A DNA stretch of 64,000 nt from Owenia fusiformis (taxonomy: Eukaryota; Annelida; Polychaeta; Sabellida; Oweniidae). The number at the start of each line of letters is the position of its first letter. Position 1 is the stretch's first letter. A program made the position numbers and the translations under genes. Below, in pieces: positions 21,352-31,030 of the stretch. The notes under the pieces are model-generated. The model saw only the letters and a program-made list of their open reading frames with translations. It did not search any database and was not told the origin of the DNA. The DNA is taken from NCBI GenBank assembly GCA_903813345.2, contig CAIIXF020000007.1, forward strand, positions 27,932,698-27,996,697, given 5' to 3'.

Positions 21352-21961
21352 AATCTCTTGATGCAGTGTAACTCGGTAGAATTCCAGTCAAACTTCAACT
21401 TATAAATAAGTCTCGTTTAACTTTCAATTTTCAGTAATCTTTCTCATCTTCGTCTCTTCTTCTTCATGATGTTCTACAAGGTGGTTTATAATGATTTGAA
21501 ATTTAGGAGTTCGTAATGAAGGACAGTAAAATCATGTAAACCCAACCACTCTGAAATGCAAAGAACATATCATTAGAATCCACATGGTAAAATCACCCAT
21601 TTGGCTGATCTCAAATTGTTTTCATAACATCCTTCTTACTCGATACTGAAGGGGAGTTGGAACGTCTGATATGCATGTAATGTTAAGTATTATGTATATT
21701 AACCATAAGCATGTTGGTTTTGTGGTTTTGGTAATCTAAAAACAGAAAATTTGGTGAAATATACATTTTCATTCGGCGGTTTTTTTTGATTTTGCTTCAT
21801 TTATTAACTCAGTTCAGGTATTTCGGTTGAACCAATCACCGAATCCTGTTACCAAATGAATCTTGAGTCTCTTATACAGCATATGGAATACCATCTGTAG
21901 GTAAAATGTCATAAAGGTGGTAAAGAAAAGAGAAACAAACATACCTTTCCTCCGACATTTC

Positions 21962-22045
21962 GAATTTTGCGCATCTTGTCGAGTCGTTGATCACGCACTT
22001 TTAATAGTAGGCGATCACTGTACATACAGTGAGGTGACACACTGT
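21962..22045 (+). repeat. Repeat copy inverted relative to 14535-14618
   Basis: It contains TTTGCGCATCTTGTCGAGTC and TAGGCGATCACTG. With its partner it brackets the 7.3-kb block holding gene B and the DIRS element. Confidence 0.75.
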
Positions 22046-22820
22046 TATGGGAACTGGTCATATCAGATGTTCCCACGCTTTTCGTCCAGAAGAGGTCACT
22101 TCCCAGGATTATAGATGAACCCTTGGCCAATCAATGATATAGTTTACATAAGAGAAGTATGACTGTATGAATTCTGGGATATTCCTGTTTTGTTGAGACA
22201 GGTGAGAATAAAATTAACCCTTTGCAAATTTGATCAATACTGCCTCCAATCATCCAATACTTGGCTCAGTTAAAATAGTTGATTTATATTTGAATTCGAT
22301 AATAACATTTAAAAATTAAATGTGTAGTAGTAATGCTTTAGTACCTCTTATTAATTAATGTATAATATTACAACATACAAAATGATGTAGGCAATTTGTT
22401 TCATAAAAATCTAAAAGTAAAATTCATAATTTAAATTTACCCTCTGGGAGCCCCAAAATTTTAGAAAATGCATTTTCTTGGTGATGTATTTTCTAAACTA
22501 CCCAATTTTTTGTATGTCACCACATCTTGCATGTTTATGCCTTGGCTAAATATGGTGCTAAATCCTGATTTTACCCATTTTGGCCAAATACCTTGATACC
22601 TTTTAACAGGGTGCAATCAATTTTAAACAGGGCAGGGAGTAATCTTTGAATTTTCAACAGATGCAACGCCCACTTGCTTTTATGGTATGGTATGGAACTC
22701 ACTGGCATCATATCCATGGTATGCAATTATCTGATCTCACAGAGTCAGGATAACTCTCATTATCTAAAGGGCCATAGAACACGATGATAGATGTATATAA
22801 GCAATATAAAGTACACTGAA
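22046..22820. other. AT-rich stretch, no gene seen
   Basis: No splice-supported exon or recognised repeat was found. Confidence 0.45.
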
Positions 22821-23007
22821 CAGGCCCGTAGCCAGGATTTGCCAAGGGGGTTCAGTTTTCAAAAGTTTCTGGTGGGGGTTCACATTTGACAATTTTGACC
22901 CAAATATGGCTAAAATCACTTGAGAAGTGCTCAAAATGGTGAAAAACTGCATGATTTTGAAAGAATTTTTGGCCCCAAGCCTGCGAACCCCTCTGGCTAC
23001 GGGCCTG
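22821..23007. mobile_element. 187-bp MITE, CAGGCCCGTAGCCAG family
   Basis: A perfect 15-bp inverted end, CAGGCCCGTAGCCAG, occurs on both sides. The inside shares TTTGACCCAAATATGGC and CTGCATGATTTTGAAAGA with 55534-55748 and 32171-32363. No ORF. A target duplication is not clear for this copy. Confidence 0.9.
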
Positions 23008-23022
23008 CCGAATTAAGCAAGT

Positions 23023-23148
23023 ATCTTGAATGATCTAGGAGTACATGACCATCTAAGCCATGTACCAACAGTGAATTTATCATGGAAAGTCAATAAAGCT
23101 GTCATGGGGTTTGTGAATATTACATACTCACATATTTTATGCATATAG
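23023..23148 (+). pseudogene. Possible LINE reverse-transcriptase fragment
   Basis: An open frame of 41 codons reads NDLGVHDHLSHV and then LSWKVNKAVMGFV. This resembles the DLGV...LSW...HVNKAVMKAN stretch after the palm of CR1/L2-type LINE reverse transcriptases. It is too short and degraded for certainty. Confidence 0.3.
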
Positions 23149-24596
23149 AATAAGCATGGCACATAACACAAGCAGCCACAAACCAACCAAAAAAACAACA
23201 ACCAATGAAAAACCAACCAACAAACAAACAATCAACAAAAACTAACCAACAAAACATAATCAACGAAATACAACCAACAACTCATCTATCAACAACAACT
23301 AGTCTTTATTCTGGTTATGTTTCTATCCAGAATCGTGCCCTAAAGCTCAAACTTGAAAATGCCATTTTGAATTGGTGGTGATTTCTGGTACATTGAATAT
23401 CAAGTATGTACTGTGTGTATTATCAATGCAATAGTCTAGAACATCTATCAGGTGTCTAAGAAGTTACTTCCCACCTATTCCAGTAGTCTATATCAAATCT
23501 CTACCCACTCTATCTTCTTCACTTGAACAATTTCATCCAAATTTTGACTTCATCATTTGAACTACATGTATGAAGTGAAAAGAATCACTTCTGAAAATAT
23601 CTTCAAACCTCTATTCAAGAAAATTTGGAAAATTATTGAAAGGAATCTTCATTTTCCATGTTCAAGTATTATGTCACAAGGATAGATCCAAAAATCAAGA
23701 TAGTGAAACAGTATATGTATCTCCTTCCACAAAATATATTACAGAAGCCAAACCCATGTCAGCATTGACATCGGAATGTCAGCATTATGTGTCAGCATTA
23801 CATGATTAAAAGTAACTAATTTGAGTGTGGATGCTATCTTAATGGAACTTGACATTAGCTTCACTAGTAGCCAATATCAAAGGAATTAATCTGCAACAAA
23901 TGTTCAAAAATAAGAAATATATCAAAGAAAATATGGTTGCCATGGTGATCTACATCAATTTTTATGGTCTGATCCATCTCATAATATCAATAAGTTATGC
24001 AATCAATCAGTATTTTGTTCCCTGATGATAAACATAAGTTCACAAGTTATAGATACTTGAATCAGTAGTGCAAGTTCTAAGACTTCAAAGTTGGGTTACA
24101 TATGGCTCAATAGAATTTATAGTTCAGTGTGCAGACAGTAGTGAATCTTCCAGACTACGTGTTTTCATTTGATGTAGCGAAGAAGTACCTCATTATTTGC
24201 TCAATTTTGTTTTTAATTTATATTCAAAGGGAGCATAATACAGTATATGAATTTTTGAAGATCTGAATAAAGTAAAACACTCTTCACCCCCCCACCCTTT
24301 TCCTGGGTGACATTATGAACATTTTATGAAAAATATTTTGTATTGGTCAACATACGTTATTTATGGGACCACAAAATAAGATATCACAATAACAAACAGA
24401 AAAATTAGTACAAATTCTTTCAATTACTATTACTTCACACAAATCCCAAAATTGGGTGACCACTTTGGCTGAAAGTAACTGATCATCCCTTCATTAATTA
24501 GGCAACAACAAGCACTTCCTCAACCTGTAAGCATGAATGTGTTATACTCCCCATATATAAAGATAAACAAGAGCCCATCTCTCCACCTTGCTTCAT
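23149..24596. other. AT-rich stretch with an AACC/AACA simple repeat
   Basis: 23190-23290 is rich in CAACCAAC and AACAAACA. Otherwise no gene or element is recognised. Confidence 0.45.
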
Positions 24597-26525
24597 TTAT
24601 GCTAATCTAAGCAAGCCAAAAATAAAAACAAGAGTGGCAAAGGTAATCAGCTTCTCCACAGTGGGATGGTCATAGTGCGAAGGGATCTGAACATTAAGAG
24701 ATTATCTTCGCTTTCAACTTCACACTGTTCAGTTGGCAAACTTCTTTCAATTAATGCAACTTCATATCACTTTGATCAATGTTACACATGAAGGTTTTGA
24801 CGGTTGATTGACAGCTAGATACATAAAATATATTAATCCAGGTGGAACTCGTGTTTATGGTAGTATTCCATACAGGGCATTGACATGGATATATGAACAG
24901 ATACATTTGTGGATATTATGAAGTTAGAGTGGTGACAGAATAAATATGAGCCTAGATGACAGTACAGGTGAGCATAAAATTGTGACAGTTGATTGTGGTG
25001 ACATTTGGTTATTGTTACAGTTAGTTGTTATGTTGTGACAGCTAGTTAGTTGTGGTGACATGGAATGCAATTAATAACAGCTAGTATGTGCATCCTTTTT
25101 CTCGGGCTCAACCCATAGAGCCAAGATGACAGTACAGGTGAGCATAAAATGGTGACATTTAGTTGTGGTGACAGCTAGTTAGTTGTGGTGACAGAGAATG
25201 CAATTAACAACAGCTAGTATTTACATCTTTTCCTTAATCTCTTCAGTGTCAGCCCATAAGGAATGTGTTCCACTATAAAAATATAAAATGCCTAATTTAT
25301 CACTTTCACTATACCTTTCAATGAAATCCTGAAACTCACATCATATTAACATTACATCTGTTTCCAGTGGTTTCTAAAGAATTTCTCACAAAAGGCTAAA
25401 CAAATGAAAACAACAGGCAAAATTAATGGAAATGGTAAATTTAAAATGGAAAAGTTGAAAAGTCCCTAAAAACACGGGCGATTTTGTGAAAACAACTGGT
25501 AAAAATCGCCTGTTGCCTGCTGCTAATGAAACCTCTGTTTTTCCCAGTATATTTGTACTATCATTTGGACATCTGCTTTCTACCACAATAATGAATGTTA
25601 AATGTGATTAAGGCCAAAAGGTTCATCATTAAATGCAGTTCATCCATCTTCTTACAAACAAACAGTATGCCTCATAAAGGGTGTACTCAACTACAGGGTG
25701 TTCTTTTTGTGGTGAGTTTTAAATAGGGTGTTCTTTTTGAAGAGTTTCACTATAAGGTGTTCTTTTTGTAGTTTTACAACAGAGTGATCCTTTTGTAAAT
25801 TGTTTCTGCAAATACATCTTTAAAAAGCATCTAAAATGTTTTAAGATCATCAGAGGGAAAGAAAAGGCTGGAAAAGTACAGCCATTTGAAAATCTTGTTC
25901 CACTTTGTGAACATTTGGACCTTTTTCAAAAAATCCCCAAAATAATGCCTTCTCTCAAAAATGAGGCATAAAAGGCCTATTTAAGGAAAAAAATATTAGG
26001 CCTGCTTTTTTAGGCCCAACCTAAAACAGAAAATAGGGCCCCTCTATATATCCGCCAGTGCAACTTATCATTTTAGGAATCCTGGTCATGTAACTAAAGT
26101 GTGTACAATTTATACCCTGTGCTAAGTGGCTTGTAGTCCGACCCCCCCCCCTCGGGACCTAAAAAGGCCTTAAGGCCATAAAAAGTGGTTAAGGTCAATA
26201 CTGGGCCTTTTAAGGCCTTATTTTTAATTTCAGGCCAAATTATGAAGATCTTTTCTCTAACTTTTTTGCTCTTACCTGAAATTTGGCCCCCCCCCCCCCT
26301 TATTGGTTCCCAGATCTGCCCCTGAAACCTGTCTAAGTGGAACACCTTTGGTACCTCTAAAGTGTTCCACTAACAGAGGTGTTCCACTTTACATGTTGCA
26401 CTATACTGTATAGCAGGGTTATGGTAAAAGGGTTACTTACCAAGAAAACCTATAATGTTATTGCACTGTACATGTACCATTGAGGACTTTGCATTGTTTG
26501 ATCCACTGGCTTTGTCAGGTTTCAT
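24597..26525 (-). CDS. Gene C: candidate small membrane protein
   Basis: Three exons on the minus strand: 26441-26525 (acceptor TTTTTCAG, ATG as the first codon, donor GTAAGT, phase 1), a short exon ending at 25656 with donor GTAAGA (acceptor at 25690 or 25702; both keep the frame), and 24597-24686 (acceptor TTCAG, stop TAA). The joined protein has about 70 residues. It starts MKPDKASGSNNAKSS and ends with a hydrophobic segment (LITFATLVFIFGLL) three residues from the end, like a tail anchor. The middle exon is weak: its acceptor lacks a pyrimidine tract and lies among GGGTGTTCTTTTTG repeats. A noncoding first exon may lie upstream near 27.6 kb. Family unknown. Confidence 0.35.
24954..25220. 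repeat. Imperfect tandem duplication, period about 171 bp
   Basis: GATGACAGTACAGGTGAGCA occurs at about 24956 and 25127, and AACAGCTAGTAT near the end of each copy. GTTGTGGTGACA is also repeated inside. Confidence 0.7.
26130..26330. repeat. MITE-like repeat, GATCTGCCCCTG end
   Basis: C-tracts flank a block with AAAAAGGCCTTAAGGCC and ATTTTTAATTTCAGGCC, like pieces at 3880, 40742 and 57232. The right end, inverted, reads CAGGGGCAGATCTGGG. Confidence 0.6.
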
Positions 26526-26819
26526 CTGAAAAATATGTGGAGGATAAATAAGAGTAATTTTTGTTTTATTCTGCATGTCATCAAAATAAAAAATGTCTAA
26601 ACAAACTCCAGCTTTATATCATGGTCTTACATTAATTTACTTTACTACATCTCTCGACAAACACCGTGAAGAGCAATCAATATTGACTAATCAAGAGACA
26701 GCCTGCACTAAACGGCTATAGACAAAATAAAGAGTGTGCCAAACTTTGAACTACTCTGATTCTATCATGTCCATTGCATAAGAAGGCATCTCTACAAAAG
26801 TAACATCACTCAATAACGC

Positions 26820-27243
26820 AGATGCGAGTAGGTAGTTACCAGTTTGACCACCAGGTGCCTCGTTCGGGTCAGATAGCATGGCGGGTATAGGAGAAAGTTC
26901 CCTTTAACTTAAATTACATCTATTTTAGTGGTTCAATTTTCATATAACCCTTCTGTATCTCATAGTTATGCAAATTAAAATATGTCCAGTAAAAGAAAAT
27001 GGTATTTGTCAAATAAAAGAAAAGATATTTCACTTTTTGTGAATTTGTAACATGGGGTCTATGGGGAATCAACCCGAACTAGAAGTCACATTTTCAAAAA
27101 AAATTAAATTTTCAAAATTGATAAACAATTTTCGAAACCATATTTCTTGATGTACTTTTACATGTAGAATTCAAATATGTCATCACTTGGACTGAATTTT
27201 GAATATCTAATGACGTAAGTCAAGATTACTTCTACTCGCATCT
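26820..27243. mobile_element. Complete 424-bp MITE
   Basis: Inverted ends AGATGCGAGTAG on both sides. Partial relatives are at 2400-2755 (opposite strand), 6839-7262 and about 15440-15540. No ORF, no clear target duplication. Confidence 0.75.
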
Positions 27244-27299
27244 AGTCTATTAATGCTTACATTTATCCTTTGAAATAATAAGATTTGATGTTTTAGTAT

Positions 27300-27860
27300 A
27301 TAGACTTATCCCGTTCCCGGACTATGGTCCTGTGAACATCTCAATCTTTTGCCTGTGCGATTACAACATGGGAGAATTTTTTACTGATCTTACACTTCAG
27401 ATACCTACTTCAATAGATTCCTTGGTAATTTAGCATTCTTTTCGTGTAGTTGAATCCACAATTGTCTGGGTTTATCGGCAGAACAAAGACATTTTCGTTT
27501 TTGATCGCAATATTTGCGTGTAACATTTAATCTTTTTCAACCGTCAAATTCCTCCATATTGGTACTTCCGGGCTACATCCGGGACAGCCAAACGGGGGAT
27601 TCCCCGTTTAAATCCAACCGCCATTTTGAAAAGTGATGGAATCTCTCTCGATGAAAAAGAGAAAATGTTCTCGTTCTGCCGATATACCCAGACAATCGGC
27701 GGTTCCAATATATTAGAAGTTACATCTTGAGTTCTATAATGCATTGAGGTAGGTATCTTAAGTGTAAGGGGCGTAGATAATTCTCCCAAGTTGTAATCGT
27801 ACAGGCAAATGAATGCGATCAGTGCAGGACTATAGTCCGGGAACGGGATAAATATAGACC
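27300..27860. repeat. Foldback repeat with arms of about 210 bp
   Basis: 27300-27510 and 27640-27860 are inverted copies (TTATCCCGTTCCCGGACTAT against its complement, GTCTGGGT, TCGGCAGAAC). The spacer is unlike the arms and is CpG-rich. The right arm and spacer give a 116-codon minus-strand frame, and the left arm encodes a similar but interrupted peptide (shared VWVYRQN), so the arms may come from a once-coding sequence. Confidence 0.75.
27560..27640 (-). promoter_or_regulatory. ETS-like and YY1-like sites in the foldback spacer
   Basis: On the minus strand CAAAATGGCGG matches YY1 and CCCGGAAGTA matches the ETS core. This pair is common around start sites of animal housekeeping genes. It lies about 1.1 kb upstream of the first coding exon of gene C, on its strand. 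The role is inferred. Confidence 0.35.
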
Positions 27861-30800
27861 TCCATGTATCTATCTTTTTGAGGTCTCTTTCCATATTAAC
27901 CAGTGAATTTGTTTGGAAATGTTTTGTTTATGTCACATTTTGGTTTATATTTGGAACAAAATAGCAGTAAAAAAAACAAAAAAACTGATGGTCTGATTGC
28001 ATATGATATAAAAAAATTCAGATTTTCAAAGTTTATTAATGATTACTTTACATTCCATGAAAAATACTTTGTTTTAAATTATATGGAATTATCATACAAA
28101 CTTCTTGCTCTAAAAATAAACTGTGATGAACAATGGAGTCAAAACAAAGTCCCTGTGCTGAGTAAGAAAATCAAAAAAAAACAGACAATTTGTGCTGAGT
28201 AGGCATAATTGAGAAAACCATTAGAGAAGCCTTGCTGTCATATATCATGTCAAAATCAAATAATAGATTGTACAAGGCATTAACATGCAAAATTTCACAA
28301 CCTGCCATTTGTTACAGATACTAAATGCTAACCACCAAACACCAATCACTGAAACACTGAACACCAAACAACATCCACTAAAAGTTCCAGACTTTAACAA
28401 TATGTCGCCACATCAGGAGGAAGTGACATAAAAATGGTGTGCACTGTAAAACTTCTAAACACCGATTTTGTTGAACAGTCAAAACAAAGATTATGCTACA
28501 AAGATACCCTTTCAAATAAAGTTTCATTTTGCTTCTTCAAAAGAGATCTTAATCAGCCCTCTTAGAACAAGAGATAAACCTTTAATCTAGAGCCTTACCA
28601 AAAACAAATCATACAGGAAACCGCATACTTCCGACTCACATTAACTTCCTAATCTTAAAAGGTACATCAAGCACAAGTGGCAAACACAGAAAACTACTAA
28701 TATAAATCACAAGGAAGGAAGGATGTGATCAATCAAAGTTATCTACAACTCTACAACTCACAAATATAGTTAGGGGCCATTGCCAAAATAAAATGAAAAA
28801 TGAGTAAGTGGTTTCATGATCAGAGTAATTTATTCAATGCAGTTTTGGACATACAGACACTCTATTAATTAATACATTTCTAAATGATGGTTTACAATTA
28901 ATAATTGAAATACCATTAATATATTTAGACACCATGGGGACTAAACAATTTCAGAGTTATCTCATAACTTTATCGTATTATCAAATAATTTTTCAATTTA
29001 TTGTTCAACTACTATTTTAGAACCATATTCAAACATCCCATGTTCTTGCAGTTATGGATAGTGAATGATTCCTGAACAGTGGGGGGGGAGGTCAGATCAT
29101 GATCATATTTTAATCAATAGTATTGATTGAATACATTGTATGTAGAACGTGGCTAATACTGCTAAAAGCACAGCCACTTACACTGTATTATTGTATTATA
29201 TTCTTTGTACAAATGAATAAGTTAATAAAAAAAGATCATGATTTGGGATATTGGGGGTTTCATTTTCTTGTGACTGGCTGTACCCTAAGATGTTTCTTTT
29301 TCCTGCAATTTTATCATAATCTTTTCCCCTCTGACATTTTTTTTACATATTCCCTATATCTCTGTAATCAACATACTACTGAAGGTCATACTCACATGCA
29401 TCAACTCTCTCTTTATCTCTACCGAGTGATATAACACGATTGAATAACTTGTAAAACAGAACAAGGAGCTTAGAAACCACAGCAATGTTTTGACAAAACC
29501 TATAGAGATATGGGTGGGAGAAAGATAAATGCAATCTTGAAAGAGGGTGAATCTTTTTTTTTTTTCATGTTATCAATTTATTTCTAATATAAACATTTAC
29601 ATTCAATTACAATTACTAATTGCCAAGGGTGAATCTATAAGAGTCAGAACAATAGATTACTCTCTCAAGATGAATAATGGCAGGTATTTAAAAGTACATG
29701 TAGCTCAGATTCATATAAGCTTTTTAATGCCAGTCTCTTAATGAGATTTCCTTTTTTGACAAATTTTGACATTTTACTTTGGAAACATACAATGTGTGAT
29801 TATGAGAAAACATTGAATTAAAACTTTTTTTAACAATACACAATAATGGCAGAAAGAAACACCTTTATTTATTACTATATTTAATTTAGCATATTTGATT
29901 GATTTTAATTATCCATGGTAATTTTTTTCTTTGGTTATTATCATAGAAATATTGTAGTAGTGAGTAGAATCATTTATCCTATACCTAATAGAGTTATAGG
30001 TAAATATCATGTGGGAATATAATTGATATCTGAGGTGAGAGGGAGATACTGTATCTCCTGGTGTATCTCCCACTCAGTAATCCCTGGTAATTTTGTTCAG
30101 TGCATTTCTTTGATTTAAACAAAAGAAATGCTGTAAAAAGTATAGGATAAATCAGTTATTCTTGTAACCCTCAGGAAATACAGTACCCCTGGTCCGTATG
30201 GTCCCTCGGTTAGATATATTGTTTTCCTCAGGATATACCCTATATCCAAAACCTCCCATTAAATAACACTCATATAGATACTGATGTACATGTGATTCAT
30301 ATCTGGAATGAATATATCAATTAATCCCAGTTCATAGTTATTTCAAGTGTTGCCATAGTTGTTGTTTGGCTGATATTTTCCAAATGTTAGCTCATCTCAA
30401 ATAAATGATGTGCTGCATGCTGATTGACGGGACCATGTTGGAATTATTAATTACGCAACGAGAAAGTAACAACCATGAAAGTTATTCCTGAAATAGACAT
30501 TACGGGAGACTCAAATATAGCCTGATCATTCAGACAAATCACAGAGAGAGATTCAGTAGCTAATAAAACTGGATGTTTTTTCTGATGATCTGATCTTAGT
30601 AATTCCAAAGGGGAAAAGAGAGATAGCATTGTACGGTTGTGGAATGCATGCAGGGCCAGATTCACTTGGGAGATATACACACATAGACCAACCAGCCAGG
30701 TGTCTGCTTACATCAGAATTCACCTTTCCAAGCCAACAAACTTTGCCTAGAAAGTATAGCATACCTGACAGGGTAGTAACATCCTCTTTTGATTTGTTCA

Positions 30801-30972
30801 TCTTATAGATTCTCTTCTCGCTTTATTCTTGGATTGTTTTACAATTTACGGCGGTAATTAGTGAACTTTGATTATTTACAAGTGAAACTAAAGATCTTCG
30901 CACTTACACAGTGATACTATTTGGAATAACCGGAACACAGATTGGAATATTTTTGGAGTATAGTTTCTTGGT
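27861..30972. other. 3.1 kb without a supported gene, upstream of gene E
   Basis: AT-rich. A short repeat at about 28275 (AAGGCATTAACATGCAAAAT) recurs near 60258. 30550-30820 is open on both strands, but neither frame has full splice support. The 5' end and promoter of gene E must lie near its right edge; no TATA or CpG cluster is seen. Confidence 0.4.
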
Positions 30973-31030
30973 ATGCTACGCAGTATGAATGTGGATAGAA
31001 ACCGTGGTTCCAATACAAGAGTTGCTTATG
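30973..31030 (+). CDS. Gene E exon 1 (residues 1-19)
   Basis: ATG to donor GTATGT, 58 bases, phase 1. Reads MLRSMNVDRNRGSNTRVAY. Upstream in-frame stop TAG at 30961. Confidence 0.65.

Larger units (their letters stand above)
15949..21429 (+). mobile_element. Complete DIRS1-type tyrosine-recombinase retrotransposon, about 5.5 kb
   Basis: It shows the whole DIRS1 plan: inverted terminal repeats, an internal complementary region near the right end, and three long overlapping ORFs in three different frames (Gag-like 16620-17885; RT, RNase H and methyltransferase-like 17816-20002; tyrosine recombinase 19582-20805). All visible catalytic residues are present and no ORF is broken, so it may be a recent insertion. 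It is bounded by ATT at 15949-15951 and 21427-21429, and there is no longer target duplication. In this family replication is thought to pass through a circle whose junction trinucleotide recombines with an identical target; the sequence agrees with that. Confidence 0.95.
15712..21676 (-). pseudogene. Gene B: small two-exon gene interrupted by a DIRS-like retrotransposon
   Basis: Exon 1 is 21640-21676 (ATG, donor GTAAGA, phase 1). Exon 2 starts at 21473 (acceptor TTGTAG), runs to 21430, is interrupted by the element, and resumes at 15948, ending with TGA at 15712-15714. If the element is removed and one ATT (AAT on this strand) is kept, the coding length is 321 bases, 106 codons plus stop, with no internal stop. 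The right side reads KHHEEEETKMRKITE and the left side continues RGKSRMITRIRNFSG; the tail ends EREYQLVMK. The protein is charged with no membrane segment; family unknown. The insertion adds stop codons, so this copy should be inactive. Confidence 0.5.

Noticed and set aside
30553-30801. Frames open on both strands upstream of gene E, one starting MNKSKEDVTTLS with a GTATGC donor
   Set aside because: Strand cannot be decided and the phase does not fit gene C; could be 5' untranslated DNA of gene E.
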